DNA of 64,000 nucleotides from an uncultured Eubacterium sp. (GCA_945910225.1 CAMDYG010000004.1:1-64000); one strand, 5' to 3'; counted from the stretch's first letter, positions 33,993-43,863 are shown. Translations and numbers: made by a program. Notes: generated from the sequence alone by a model not told the origin.

Positions 33993-35606
33993 ATGAAGAA
34001 TTTGTTTAATACCAGAAAGAAACGAATAATATTTTCCATAATTGCAGGAGTATTAGTTATAGCTATTGCAGTTGGAATAATTGTGGCAGGCAGGGGATTG
34101 TCTAAAGGCAGGAAAGTAAAAAAAGATACAGAAAGTATACAGTCACAGGAACAACAGACAGAAACAGAATCAGAAAAGCAGGTAAAGACTTCTGTACAGG
34201 TACAGCTTAATAAATCAAATTCATGGGAAGGTAATGGAAGATACTATGCCCAGTATGATCTTGTGATTGATAATAAGGAGCAGGTTAAGATATCAGACTG
34301 GACATTCAGGATTAACGCACCAGAAGATACATCAATTGAGCAGAGTTGGAATTGTACAACAGATGTTTCTGAAAATGTATGGAACATACTACCGGTCGAT
34401 TACAACAAGGTAATAGAAAGCCAGACCCAGATGAATAATGTTGGGTTTATTGTAAGCTCATCATCAAAAGAGGAGCTTGTAAAGTATTCTCTTGATTTTA
34501 AACTGGATTCGGGAGCAGAGATTGTACTTGATAGTGAAGGCAATGCATATAAGGAAGGGGAGGAACATTCTGCTAATGATAATGAGAGTAAGACAGAAGA
34601 ATCTACAGGTACAACAGAGTCATCACAGACGACAGAGCAGCCACAGGATTCCAGGACAGAGGATCCAGGACAGTCAGGGGGAAATAATTCAGTGGCAGGT
34701 ACAACAACTGCTGCATCTGGAAGACTGCATGTATCAGGAACTAAATTAACAGATTCTTCGGGTAATGCCGTTCAGTTAAAAGGCGTGAGCACTCATGGAA
34801 TATCATGGTTTCCGGATTATGTTAATTATGATGCATTTGCAACATTAAAGAATGACTGGGGAGCTAACGTTGTAAGAATTGCAATGTATCCTGAAGAATA
34901 TAATGGATATCTTTCAGGTGGAGATAAGGATTCATTAAAACAGATAATAGATAATGGCGTTAATTATGCTACACAGCTTGGAATGTATGTGATTATAGAC
35001 TGGCATGTACTTAATTATGCTCCATCAAAACATACACAGGAAGCATGCGATTTCTTTGCGGAGATGGCATCTAAGTATGCAGGGCATGATAATGTAATAT
35101 ATGAAATATGTAATGAACCAGTGGGGGCAGATTGGAATTCTGATATCAAACCATATGCAGAAAAAGTAATCAGTGCAATCAGACAGTATGACGATCATGC
35201 CGTTATATTAGTAGGAACTAATACATGGTCACAGGATGTTGACAGTGTAGCTGGTAATACGTTAAGTGATACAAATGTTATGTATGTGGCACATTTTTAC
35301 GCAGCTACGCATAAGGAGAATATCCGTAATAAGATAACAACAGCACTCAATGCGGGGGTTCCGGTATTTGTGAGTGAATGTAGTATATGTGATGCATCAG
35401 GTAATGGTGGAATTGATTATGATTCTGCCAATGAATGGCTGGATTATATGAACACCAACCAGATCAGTTTTATAGCATGGAGTCTTAGCAATAAAGCTGA
35501 GACATCAGCGCTTATTTCATCAGGCTGCAGTGCCAAGAGTGGCTGGAGCGATGATGACCTTACGGACACAGGAAAATGGTTTAAGAGTGCTATATCGGGA
35601 AGGTAA
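33993..35606 (+). CDS. Membrane-anchored endoglucanase, CBM2-like plus GH5
   Basis: One N-terminal membrane anchor (about residues 10-32) is followed by a Glu/Gln/Ser linker, and then a carbohydrate-binding domain of CBM2-like pattern at about 65-185 (NSWEGNGRYYAQYDLVIDN ... ISDWTFRI ... NVWNILP). A second Thr/Ser/Gln-rich linker precedes the GH5 catalytic domain at about 240-535. The acid/base Glu is in YEICNEPVGA and the nucleophile Glu in FVSECSICD. It likely cuts beta-glucan at the cell surface. Start: ATG 33993 lies 9 bases after GGAGGG; ATG 33987 is also in frame but too close. Confidence 0.85.
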   Translation: MKNLFNTRKKRIIFSIIAGVLVIAIAVGIIVAGRGLSKGRKVKKDTESIQSQEQQTETESEKQVKTSVQVQLNKSNSWEGNGRYYAQYDLVIDNKEQVKISDWTFRINAPEDTSIEQSWNCTTDVSENVWNILPVDYNKVIESQTQMNNVGFIVSSSSKEELVKYSLDFKLDSGAEIVLDSEGNAYKEGEEHSANDNESKTEESTGTTESSQTTEQPQDSRTEDPGQSGGNNSVAGTTTAASGRLHVSGTKLTDSSGNAVQLKGVSTHGISWFPDYVNYDAFATLKNDWGANVVRIAMYPEEYNGYLSGGDKDSLKQIIDNGVNYATQLGMYVIIDWHVLNYAPSKHTQEACDFFAEMASKYAGHDNVIYEICNEPVGADWNSDIKPYAEKVISAIRQYDDHAVILVGTNTWSQDVDSVAGNTLSDTNVMYVAHFYAATHKENIRNKITTALNAGVPVFVSECSICDASGNGGIDYDSANEWLDYMNTNQISFIAWSLSNKAETSALISSGCSAKSGWSDDDLTDTGKWFKSAISGR

Positions 35607-35655
35607 TTAAAAATGTATCTAATTAGTGCGTTATAGAAAAGAAAGGTATATCTGA

Positions 35656-36360
35656 ATGAGTGAAAAAATACAAATAAGAAATAGTACAGTGGATTTTCTT
35701 GTATTTACACGAGATGCAGGAGATGATGGAATTGAAGTCAGAGTGCAGAATAATGATGTATGGCTGACTCAGAGGGCGATAGCACAACTTTTTAATGTTG
35801 ATAGAAGCGTTGTTTCAAAGCATTTAGGTAACATATTTAAAGATGGGGAGCTTGATGAAAATTCAGTTTGTGCAAAATTTGCACAAACTGCAGATGATGG
35901 AAAAGAATACAAGTATAAGTTTTATTCATTGGCTGCAATCATTGCTGTAGGATATCGAACTAATTCTGAAAGGGCTGATCATAATAAAGAACATATGGGA
36001 CTTACATCTTGGAAAAATGCACCAGACGGAAAGATTGTAAAGACAGATGTTACGATTGCCAAGAACTATTTGGCAAAAGAAGAGATAACAGAATTGAATG
36101 AAATAGTAACAATGTATTTAGATTATGCAACAAGACAGGCACGAAGACATATTCCCATGACTATGGAAGATTGGAAAAACAAGCTGGATGCGTTTCTTAG
36201 ATTCAATGATGCTGATGTGTTGCAAGATAAAGGAAAGGTAACGGCAGCGATAGCAAAAGAATTTGCAGAGAGTGAATTTGAGAAATACAGGGTTATTCAG
36301 GATTCTTTATATCAGAGTGATTTTGATCGTTTACTTAATAGTGTAGATGATGAAATATAA
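35656..36360 (+). CDS. RhuM-family protein with internal deletion
   Basis: Begins with the RhuM DNA-binding-like domain (VWLTQRAIAQLFNVDRSVVSKHLGNIF) and ends with EFAESEFEKYRVIQDSLYQSDFDRLL, both strongly family-like. Full RhuM proteins are about 330 residues. Here, after YRTNSERA, the sequence jumps in frame to DHNKEHMGLTSWKNAPDGK, leaving out roughly 100 residues including the usual QFRQWAT segment. The protein is therefore 234 residues and probably inactive, or a natural short form. The function of RhuM is uncertain; it is often on genomic islands. Confidence 0.75.
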   Translation: MSEKIQIRNSTVDFLVFTRDAGDDGIEVRVQNNDVWLTQRAIAQLFNVDRSVVSKHLGNIFKDGELDENSVCAKFAQTADDGKEYKYKFYSLAAIIAVGYRTNSERADHNKEHMGLTSWKNAPDGKIVKTDVTIAKNYLAKEEITELNEIVTMYLDYATRQARRHIPMTMEDWKNKLDAFLRFNDADVLQDKGKVTAAIAKEFAESEFEKYRVIQDSLYQSDFDRLLNSVDDEI

Positions 36361-36390
36361 CATAGACGTTTTAAAGAAAGAAGGCTAACT

Positions 36391-36753
36391 ATGAAAAATC
36401 GTATTTTAACATACAGAAAATACATAGATTCATTGTTGCAGTCACAGGAAGATTGTGACTGGAGATACATCAAGCAGGAGCATCTGACGCAGCTGACGTT
36501 CTTTCAGCATGAAAGACTTGTGCACCTGATTGTAACAATAACATTTGCAATATTGGAACTGCTTTCGGTATGTGCGTATGTGGTTGTTGGGGCGCTTGAT
36601 TATTCATCATTAAGTTTTCCGCTTCTTATACTTTCACTTGTGATCCTTATTCTGCTTGTGCCATATATTAAGCATTATTATCTTCTCGAAAATGAAGTGC
36701 AGAAAATGTATACACAATATGACAGGATATGTGAAAAGGAACGGAAGTTATGA
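36391..36753 (+). CDS. Small two-pass membrane protein of the BceRSAB-like operon
   Basis: A 120-residue protein with two adjacent membrane segments (about 47-70 and 74-91) between charged ends. No known domain. AAAGAAGG precedes ATG, and its stop overlaps the response regulator ATG (ATGA), so translation is coupled. Its position at the head of a regulator/sensor/ABC set suggests an accessory role in sensing or regulation. Confidence 0.7.
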   Translation: MKNRILTYRKYIDSLLQSQEDCDWRYIKQEHLTQLTFFQHERLVHLIVTITFAILELLSVCAYVVVGALDYSSLSFPLLILSLVILILLVPYIKHYYLLENEVQKMYTQYDRICEKERKL

Positions 36754-37421
36754 TAGCTGTAGTAGAAGATGAGAGAGAATTATGTGAGAGTATTAAGCTG
36801 TTGCTGACGGAGAAAGGCTATGAAATTGTTACGGCTGGAAATTGTGAACAGGCAGGGCAGCTAATAGGTAATCCACAGATAGATATGTTTCTGTTAGATG
36901 TGAAACTGCCAGACGGAAGCGGATTTGATATATGCAGAAAGATAAGGCAGATAAATGAAGTTCCAGTTATATTCCTTACATCATGTGATAGTGAGGATGA
37001 GATAGTTACAGGTCTTGATATCGGGGCAGACGATTATATAACTAAACCATTTTACACAAAAGAACTGCTTTCAAGAATTAGTGCCAACCTGCGGAGAAGT
37101 AAGTTTAACGCAGGCAATATCTATAAGAAAGGCAATATTGTTGTTGACTTTGACAGATATAAGATAAATCGCTGTGGAGAAGAACTGAATATATCAACTA
37201 ACGAATTCAGCATAATAACGATGCTTATAGAGAATAAAGGAAAAGTTGTGAGGCGTGATGTGATATATGAGAAGATATGGGATGTGCATGGAAATTTCGT
37301 AGAATATAACACATTAACTGTTGCAATGAGCAGAATTAAGGCAAAGCTTGGAACATATGGAGAAAAGCATGAGCAGTACATAGAAACCATCAGAAATGTA
37401 GGTTACAGATGGATTGATTAA
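36750..37421 (+). CDS. OmpR-family response regulator
   Basis: Receiver domain (MIAVVEDERELC, phosphoacceptor Asp in FLLDVKLPDGSG near residue 51, and Lys in DYITKPF) is followed by a winged-helix DNA-binding domain at about 125-223 ending with IETIRNVGYRW. 223 residues is typical. It pairs with the sensor kinase 19 bases downstream, and the genes after that encode an ABC transporter, which is the layout of antimicrobial-peptide sensing systems of the BceRS type. Confidence 0.93.
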   Translation: MIAVVEDERELCESIKLLLTEKGYEIVTAGNCEQAGQLIGNPQIDMFLLDVKLPDGSGFDICRKIRQINEVPVIFLTSCDSEDEIVTGLDIGADDYITKPFYTKELLSRISANLRRSKFNAGNIYKKGNIVVDFDRYKINRCGEELNISTNEFSIITMLIENKGKVVRRDVIYEKIWDVHGNFVEYNTLTVAMSRIKAKLGTYGEKHEQYIETIRNVGYRWID

Positions 37422-37440
37422 AGGAATTTAAGGGGGAAAT

Positions 37441-38604
37441 ATGGATAACGCAATAAAAGACAGATTGTCCCTGTTTAGAAAGAGACAGCTTATCTGGGTT
37501 ATTATATATGGATTAGTTAACAGTATTATTATAGCCGGAATTATAGTTTATTACAGGCTTAAAGAACAGGCATTAGCAGGGGCATTGTTTACTGGGAATA
37601 ACAAGTATGGGGAAGAATATGTACGGCAGATGTTTTCATCCGGAATAACACATAATAATATTAAAGCAGGAAGAACAGCCATGGCAGAAGCAGGATACGG
37701 CAGCCATGGCTTTTCGTATATGAGCAGGATTAATGGAGAAATGTATGCTTTAATAGCAATAATAGCCGTTCTGTTAATTGCACTCGGTTCAGAAATATAT
37801 AACTGCTACAGGCTTGGGCACAGAGGTTTTATAAAGCAGGTGTGTGATATATATGCGGATAATGAAAAGCTTGGCAGACAGGTGGAGAATGAACACATTT
37901 ATAATAAGGAACAGCATCAGAAGATGCAGGATTTTATTGAAAATATAGCACATCAGATTAAAACACCACTGGCGATTATAACTATGAAACTGGAAATGCT
38001 TGAGGAAAAATGTACGGATGATATTTGGTGCAAAGAGATAGCTGATTGTACAAGTAATGCGTTCAGAATCAAAACATTTATAAAGAAGCTTCTTGATATA
38101 AGCCGTTTTGAGGCTGGAAAAGTTGTTATTGCGAGTGATGAAGTTGAGGTCGGGGCAATACTGGAGGAGAGCATTAACAGAAGTGTAGCTGACAGAAAGA
38201 GAATAGTTACAGATTATGGAAATAAAAAGTTGTATATATATGCGGATGAAGCATGGATTGTAGAGTGTTTTATAAATCTTCTCGACAACAGTATGGAATC
38301 TTTAACAGAAGATGACACCAAAGTGTATATTGATGTAACAACAAGAAATGATGACTGTATAATAACGATTGCAGACAATGGCAAAGGCTTAAGCATGGAG
38401 CAGTTTAACAGTATATTTAACAGATATGAAACTAATGGCAATGCAGCAGATTTTAAGGCAGGTATAGGACTTAATCTGTCAAAACTTATTATACAGGCAC
38501 ATCACGGAAGCGTGAAAGCAGGTAACAGTGAAACACATGGTGGAGCGGAATTCGTTGTAACACTTCCAATGTACAGATTAAAGACAAAATATAAGTCTGT
38601 GTAA
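37441..38604 (+). CDS. Sensor histidine kinase
   Basis: Two membrane segments (about 14-37 and 102-121) enclose a short external stretch. They are followed by a dimerisation/phosphoacceptor helix with FIENIAHQIKTPLAI (His near residue 171) and an ATPase domain with N box CFINLLDNSME and G boxes IADNGKGLS and GIGLNLS. It is 387 residues long, with a longer external part than the ~10 residues of BceS intramembrane sensors. AAGGGGGAA precedes ATG. It acts with the regulator upstream and probably the ABC transporter downstream. Confidence 0.92.
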   Translation: MDNAIKDRLSLFRKRQLIWVIIYGLVNSIIIAGIIVYYRLKEQALAGALFTGNNKYGEEYVRQMFSSGITHNNIKAGRTAMAEAGYGSHGFSYMSRINGEMYALIAIIAVLLIALGSEIYNCYRLGHRGFIKQVCDIYADNEKLGRQVENEHIYNKEQHQKMQDFIENIAHQIKTPLAIITMKLEMLEEKCTDDIWCKEIADCTSNAFRIKTFIKKLLDISRFEAGKVVIASDEVEVGAILEESINRSVADRKRIVTDYGNKKLYIYADEAWIVECFINLLDNSMESLTEDDTKVYIDVTTRNDDCIITIADNGKGLSMEQFNSIFNRYETNGNAADFKAGIGLNLSKLIIQAHHGSVKAGNSETHGGAEFVVTLPMYRLKTKYKSV

Positions 38605-38670
38605 GCTGGATGTAAGTTTCGTAATATATAATTATTCCAGATAGAATCCGGGGATGAGAGGGGGATGCAT

Positions 38671-39354
38671 ATGGAGGACATAATATTATGTGCAAAAGGT
38701 ATATCTAAAACTTACACAGCAGGACAGGTAAAGATTAATGCGTTGAACAAGTGTGACATAGAGGTAAGAAAGGGGGAATTTACTGCAATAGTCGGGAAGA
38801 GTGGTTCAGGTAAGTCAACACTTTTAAGAATACTTGGAACGCTGGATAAGCCGGACGAGGGAAGCGTGAATATTGCAGGAAAGGAAATAGAGAATCTTAA
38901 GAACTCGGAACTGGCACAATTCAGACGTACACATATTGGATATATATATCAGGACTATAAGCTTATTTCTGAATATACGGCATATGAGAACATAATTCTT
39001 CCATTAATCCTTGATGGGGAGGATGCAGATGAGGAAGAAGTGTCTGAGTTAATGGACTCACTTGGCATAGATTACTGCAGGGAGAAGTTTCCTGCACAGT
39101 TGTCAGGAGGAGAGCAGCAGAGGGTTGCAATTGCGAGGGCATTAATTACACATCCTGCAGTTATATTTGCAGATGAACCGACAGGAAATCTTGACGTTGC
39201 GAGTGCAGAAACAGTTGCCAGAATGCTTACTCTGGCAGCGTCTAAATATCAGCAGACTATTGTTATGGTTACGCATGACAGACAGATGGCAGAATATGCG
39301 GACCGGATACTTACAATCACAGATGGAAGCGTGACTGGGGGTGTTGTGCTATGA
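38671..39354 (+). CDS. ABC transporter ATP-binding protein (MacB/BceA type)
   Basis: Walker A GKSGSGKST near residue 41, signature LSGGEQQRVAIARAL near 140 and Walker B VIFADEPTGNLD near 162 are all intact; 227 residues. I take ATG 38671, 6 bases after GGGGG, rather than ATG 38665, which touches it. It overlaps the permease start by 4 bases (ATGA), so the two are coupled. BceA-like ATPases energise flux-sensing and removal of cell-wall antibiotics. Confidence 0.93.
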   Translation: MEDIILCAKGISKTYTAGQVKINALNKCDIEVRKGEFTAIVGKSGSGKSTLLRILGTLDKPDEGSVNIAGKEIENLKNSELAQFRRTHIGYIYQDYKLISEYTAYENIILPLILDGEDADEEEVSELMDSLGIDYCREKFPAQLSGGEQQRVAIARALITHPAVIFADEPTGNLDVASAETVARMLTLAASKYQQTIVMVTHDRQMAEYADRILTITDGSVTGGVVL

Positions 39355-42200
39355 ATAAACAACTGATGGCATTGACATTAAAGGGACTTCAAAGGCGCAG
39401 AGAATATGCTGTAAAAGCTATGATAGTAATAACCCTTGTATTTGCATTTGTTGCAGGGGTATTGTTAACACAGGAAAACATGTCCGGCTGGCAGGTTGGC
39501 AATAACAAGATGCACTTTGGCGACTGGTTTATAATGTATAGATCTGGTCAGTCAAGAGAAAATGAAGGCATTAAAAAGCATCCTTATATTAAGAACGTGT
39601 ATACGGCGAAAACTGTTACAACTGTGAGTGATGGAAGCGGTTCATCAGAGATTATGATTGGCACAATGTCAGATGGCTTTATGAAAATGGGAAGCATAAA
39701 GCCAGAACAGGGGCGATTACCAGAAAATGATAATGAAATTGCTATGGACAGGAATTCTCTCAATAAACTTGCACAGGGAACGGACATAGGTGATGATATC
39801 ATGCTTGGCAGCAAAGAATATACACTGTGCGGAATAATGAACAGTTACACCAGTGCATGGAATGATGGCAAATATCTTCCGGGAATTATAGTTACTGAAC
39901 ATGAAGCTGACAGTATATCAAAAGATACAACATATATATATGCGTATTCTTTAAAAAATTATATAAATGAGCAGGATTATAGAAGTATAGCAGAGAATAT
40001 AAAGCAGGATGCGGGGAGCATGTTCAATTTCACATATAACAGCAATGTATATGATTATAAGCCGTCAGGGTATGGTCATGTAAACAGCTACATTTATGTA
40101 TTTATAATGCTCATAGGAATAGCTGCTGTATCTTATCAGATAGTAACGTATAATAAAGCAAGAAAAGATGTCCGGCTTATACAGAAAAATATTGGAGCTG
40201 ATGTGGGACAGCTTATAGGTATGACTCTTATTGAGAATGTAGTTATAACAGGTGTTTCTGCAATTACTGGTTCTGTATTAGCAATCGCAGTTGGTGTTGT
40301 AGCAGGATATGTAATAAAATGCATCAGTGGAGTAACATTTTTTACCATAAGCAGGTATACATACATCAGATTGTTATTTACATTAGTGGTATCTATACTA
40401 ATTAGCTTCCTGACAGAGATCATTAACGGAAGATTAAAGTTTAATAACTGTAACAGCAGGATATATAAAGTAAAGTCAGTCATGACAGAAAAAACATTTA
40501 TAAAAACTACTGCGGACAGGTTAAGAAAAGCAGATGGACTGATTCAGATTATTCTTACAAGGCTTTTTGCAGCTGCAATGGCGGTTATAACCATATTGTG
40601 TACAATTAATTGTGTCTATGTATATAAGGAATATATTAAAAATGGTGATTCATCAGACATAGTTGCTTATGCTACAGAACAGATACCTGTGCCATATACA
40701 ATATATTTTGATCGTCTGCGTATTGTGCAAAAAGAAGAAAATACATATGAACTTGAAGTGTCAGATAAAAAAGTGCATGATACATGGGAGTATGTTCCAT
40801 TTCATACCAGCTTTATGTCACAGGTGTATTTTAATGATGTAAAATGTGGCAGGAGTTATACATATAAGAAAGTAAGAGATGATGAATGTGATTATATAAA
40901 AAATATTAATGGTGTAGCGGATGTAACATACGGATATTACGAAACGGCAAGGACATTCACATGGACAGGAATAAATGCAGATAATGTAGGCGGCGGTGCG
41001 TCAGAATCAGCGTCATCCCATTCTGATAATGTGAGCAGAAAATATATATTTGCAGCTGAATATGTTGAACCGGAAGAGACAATATATAATATTCTTAATA
41101 ATTATGCAGAGGGGAATCTTGACTACAATGCATTCAGGGATGGTTCAGAAGTAATAGTGTTTCTTGATGTTAATAATAACGGAAAATATGATGAAAGCAT
41201 GAAAGACGGAGTTACACTGAAAGCCCAGAATTATCTTACATCACGCAAATATGCGGGGTATGCATTAAAAGACAGCTATAGCACTGCATACGATAAGCTG
41301 CTTAAAGAAACAATAGAAGGATATGTTGATGATACCAGTAATGATGAAATTAATAAGTATGTGAATAAGAATATTAATAATGAGCAGATAATAGATATTT
41401 TTGATCAGTATATGCAGGATGATGTATGGCAGCAGACTGTGGATGTATATAACGAGTTTAAAGCAGGCAATATAAGTAAGGAACAGCTGCTAAACAGTGA
41501 TGGAGAGTTCTATTCTTCATTATTCAGAGGTCTCCTGCCACAGGAGTGGTGGTATAACCAATATTATTATTATAAATACCTTAATCCGGCGGCAACAAGC
41601 AAAGTTGTAAAAGTGGTTAAACTTACTGATGAGATAAAAGAACAATTTAAAGAAATTGTACCTGAATTTGGACAGTATACGATAATAGGTTCAACTCAGT
41701 TTCTACAGAATTCTATAGACAGCCAGAATGAACTTATTAAGAAGTATCTGATGCTTGATGAATTACCGGATTATATGACATTAAAGCTGAAGCCTAACCA
41801 GATTAATATAAGATATAATCTTGGCTCATCTTTAATGGCAACAGATAATATTGTATCTTCATATCTTAGTTCGGCTGGATTCGCATATACATCTTATGCA
41901 GAATACAATGACCAGTTAAGACATAAAACAATAGGAACGATAATGACATATGGAATTACGGGGATAGCCACAATTATAATATATCTTATAGTTAGTATAA
42001 TTGTTTTAAAAGGACGGCTTGAAAAGTACAGGAGCAGATTGAAATTATTATCTGATACAGGGGCAGAAAAGGAAAAGCTGGTTAAGATATGCATGAATGA
42101 ATGTATCAGGGAATCATTGTGGTTCATAGTGCTGATGCCGGTAGAGATACCGATATGTTTAGTGACAATAAGAAAGTTTATTAAGAAAATTGAATATTAA
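39351..42200 (+). CDS. FtsX-like ABC transporter permease
   Basis: A 949-residue permease with an N-terminal membrane segment (about 22-42), a MacB-like external domain (about 50-235), and membrane segments around 245-265, 285-325 and 335-355. A further helix near 405-428 is followed by a second external domain of about 430 residues and final segments near 868-890 and 915-935. This resembles duplicated FtsX permeases. The second external domain contains DVNNNGKYDESMKDGV, an EF-hand/dockerin-like acidic loop. BceB proteins are shorter (~650), so it is related rather than orthologous. A terminator follows. Confidence 0.85.
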   Translation: MNKQLMALTLKGLQRRREYAVKAMIVITLVFAFVAGVLLTQENMSGWQVGNNKMHFGDWFIMYRSGQSRENEGIKKHPYIKNVYTAKTVTTVSDGSGSSEIMIGTMSDGFMKMGSIKPEQGRLPENDNEIAMDRNSLNKLAQGTDIGDDIMLGSKEYTLCGIMNSYTSAWNDGKYLPGIIVTEHEADSISKDTTYIYAYSLKNYINEQDYRSIAENIKQDAGSMFNFTYNSNVYDYKPSGYGHVNSYIYVFIMLIGIAAVSYQIVTYNKARKDVRLIQKNIGADVGQLIGMTLIENVVITGVSAITGSVLAIAVGVVAGYVIKCISGVTFFTISRYTYIRLLFTLVVSILISFLTEIINGRLKFNNCNSRIYKVKSVMTEKTFIKTTADRLRKADGLIQIILTRLFAAAMAVITILCTINCVYVYKEYIKNGDSSDIVAYATEQIPVPYTIYFDRLRIVQKEENTYELEVSDKKVHDTWEYVPFHTSFMSQVYFNDVKCGRSYTYKKVRDDECDYIKNINGVADVTYGYYETARTFTWTGINADNVGGGASESASSHSDNVSRKYIFAAEYVEPEETIYNILNNYAEGNLDYNAFRDGSEVIVFLDVNNNGKYDESMKDGVTLKAQNYLTSRKYAGYALKDSYSTAYDKLLKETIEGYVDDTSNDEINKYVNKNINNEQIIDIFDQYMQDDVWQQTVDVYNEFKAGNISKEQLLNSDGEFYSSLFRGLLPQEWWYNQYYYYKYLNPAATSKVVKVVKLTDEIKEQFKEIVPEFGQYTIIGSTQFLQNSIDSQNELIKKYLMLDELPDYMTLKLKPNQINIRYNLGSSLMATDNIVSSYLSSAGFAYTSYAEYNDQLRHKTIGTIMTYGITGIATIIIYLIVSIIVLKGRLEKYRSRLKLLSDTGAEKEKLVKICMNECIRESLWFIVLMPVEIPICLVTIRKFIKKIEY

Positions 42201-42214
42201 ATAAGTAAGATTAA

Positions 42215-42257
42215 AAGAGGCTGCGTTTTAACAAAAGTGTTAAAGCACAGCCTTCTT
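42215..42257 (+). terminator. Rho-independent terminator
   Basis: AAGAGGCTG with an inner TTTTAACA/TGTTAAA stem pairs with CAGCCTTCTT. It ends the regulator/ABC operon. Confidence 0.75.
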
Positions 42258-42281
42258 GTATGTAAAGTTAAAGCATTATGT

Positions 42282-43307
42282 TTACTGGTTCATCATTGCG
42301 TTGTATTCGTCAACTGATAATTTACCATTGCAGAGTGAGCCATAATAGCTACATTCATAGTGGTCTATAACCTGCTTATATTCCCAGCTTACAACTCCAT
42401 ATGTAGTTCCGATCTGTTCATATGAGGTTATATTGGCTCTTGGGTCAGTGTAATTGTATGTTTCAGGATATGGGAAGTTAGCAGGATTATTAAGGAAATC
42501 AAGAGCATCTTCCAATGAAATAGTACCATTTATATATTTCTGTTCGATTGAATCACGGACGACACCATTTTCTCCTACATGCCAGTCAAGGTAAAGCTGG
42601 TTGGCGCTTTCATTAATTCCTAATTCTTCACAGCTGAGTATTTTGAAAGGATATCCCTTCATACGCTTAACTGTTGCATACTGTGGTACATCCCCATAAA
42701 TGTCTGTTTTAACATAATCGTAAATAGGATTCCATTCATGTACATGTCTTTCAGGATCGAATATTGAATCGTCATCCATTGTTGAAACAATATAATAATC
42801 ATTTTTGCTGATGATATTGTCAGAATTGTTTTCAGAACCAGAGCTGCCATTATCACTATTATTGTTATTGCTGCTATCACTGCCAGTAGCATTATAACTG
42901 CTATTAGAGCTGTTATTGTAACTATCAGTGTCAGATGATTCAATTATGAAAGAAAAGCTGCTCCATATGTCATTGTCTCCGGCATCTACTGAGGGTTCTT
43001 CTATTGTAGAATTTCCGTTGCTGTCAACAGAGACATTTCCTTTTATCTCAACAGTATTACCATCGTTGTCTGTAGCAATAATAGTTGAATTTCCGTCTGA
43101 ATTAGTTACAACAGTTCCATTGAAAGATACGTCATTGCCATCAGCATCCTTTGCTTTAATAGAAACATAAGGAGAAGAAGTATTTTCTTCAGATGTAATA
43201 GTGGTTTCAGTGATGTCAGATGCGTCAGTGCTTTTATTGATATTTCCGCATCCTGTTAATGATAATACCATAACTCCAGTAAGTAAAAATAAATGTAATT
43301 TTCTCAT
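42282..43307 (-). CDS. Lipoprotein of unknown function with Ser/Asn-rich linker
   Basis: Signal peptide with lipobox LTGC (Cys20) is followed by two repeats of a DGN-rich strand pattern (VVTNSDGNSTIIATDNDGN and VSVDSNGNSTIEE), which look like a duplicated beta hairpin. Then comes a Ser/Asn/Gly-rich linker (about 125-165) and a C-terminal domain with HVHEWNPIYDYVKTD and many Tyr. I recognise no family. GAGGACC precedes the start. It is surface-exposed and probably an envelope protein. The 230 bases upstream (43308-43541) are extremely A/T rich and hold no gene. Confidence 0.75.
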   Translation of the reverse strand: MRKLHLFLLTGVMVLSLTGCGNINKSTDASDITETTITSEENTSSPYVSIKAKDADGNDVSFNGTVVTNSDGNSTIIATDNDGNTVEIKGNVSVDSNGNSTIEEPSVDAGDNDIWSSFSFIIESSDTDSYNNSSNSSYNATGSDSSNNNNSDNGSSGSENNSDNIISKNDYYIVSTMDDDSIFDPERHVHEWNPIYDYVKTDIYGDVPQYATVKRMKGYPFKILSCEELGINESANQLYLDWHVGENGVVRDSIEQKYINGTISLEDALDFLNNPANFPYPETYNYTDPRANITSYEQIGTTYGVVSWEYKQVIDHYECSYYGSLCNGKLSVDEYNAMMNQ

Positions 43308-43541
43308 AATGATGGTCCTCTTTGCCTTTCATTTTTGTTTTTATACTTATAAGACAAGCCAAGTTTTAAAAAAGTTTTAAAAAATTTTAAAATTTTTTTT
43401 GATTTTTGTAAAACTTTTTTTTATGTGTGTCTGTCTTATAGGTGTAAAGCAAAATATTGAGATGTATTTTGGTGAAAAGATATAAGAGAGGAGAATGAAT
43501 GATGACATAAGAAAAAAGATATACCGGTGAATGAAAATAGA

Positions 43542-43742
43542 TTAGTCACGCACATATTCAAGAATGTCTGATACAGAACAATTTAATATGAAACAAAGTG
43601 TATCAAGAGTCTTGGTTGTGATAGCTTCTCCCTTTTTCATTCTGTATAAAGTGTTGGCAGAGATACCATGTTTGAATATGAGTTCATATTCGGTGATATT
43701 ATTTTTATAAAGTGTATTATAAAAAGGTTTATAAGATATCAT
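43542..43742 (-). CDS. Small XRE-family transcriptional regulator
   Basis: A 66-residue protein that is nothing but a Cro/CI-type helix-turn-helix: NITEYELIFKHGISANTLYRMKKGEAITTKTLDTLC, quoted in part, ending VSDILEYVRD. Such minimal HTH proteins (HTH_26 type) are common in Lachnospiraceae. AAAGGATGCC lies before the ATG. It is divergent from a lipoprotein gene, sharing a 170-base regulatory region, and may control that gene. Confidence 0.85.
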   Translation of the reverse strand: MISYKPFYNTLYKNNITEYELIFKHGISANTLYRMKKGEAITTKTLDTLCFILNCSVSDILEYVRD

Positions 43743-43784
43743 AATGGCATCCTTTCAAAAAATCTAAACACGAATGATAAAATT

Positions 43785-43827
43785 AGTATGCGTAATGTCT
43801 ATCATATATGTATAAAAGTAGCATACT
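43785..43827. promoter_or_regulatory. Inverted repeat in the divergent HTH/lipoprotein region
   Basis: AGTATGC (43785-43791) and GCATACT (43821-43827) form a 7-base inverted repeat 29 bases apart, upstream of the lipoprotein promoter. This suggests a site for the neighbouring HTH protein. Confidence 0.4.
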
Positions 43828-43834
43828 TAATTAA

Positions 43835-43863
43835 TTGACTATGCTTAATATATTGAGTATAAT
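43835..43863 (+). promoter_or_regulatory. Promoter of the lipoprotein gene
   Basis: TTGACT (43835-43840), 17-base spacer and TATAAT (43858-43863), 50 bases before the ATG. It is near consensus. Confidence 0.8.

Noticed and set aside
33651-35606. Prophage or integrative element around RhuM and GH5
   Set aside because: No integrase, att-like repeats, structural phage genes or tRNA target are visible in the region.
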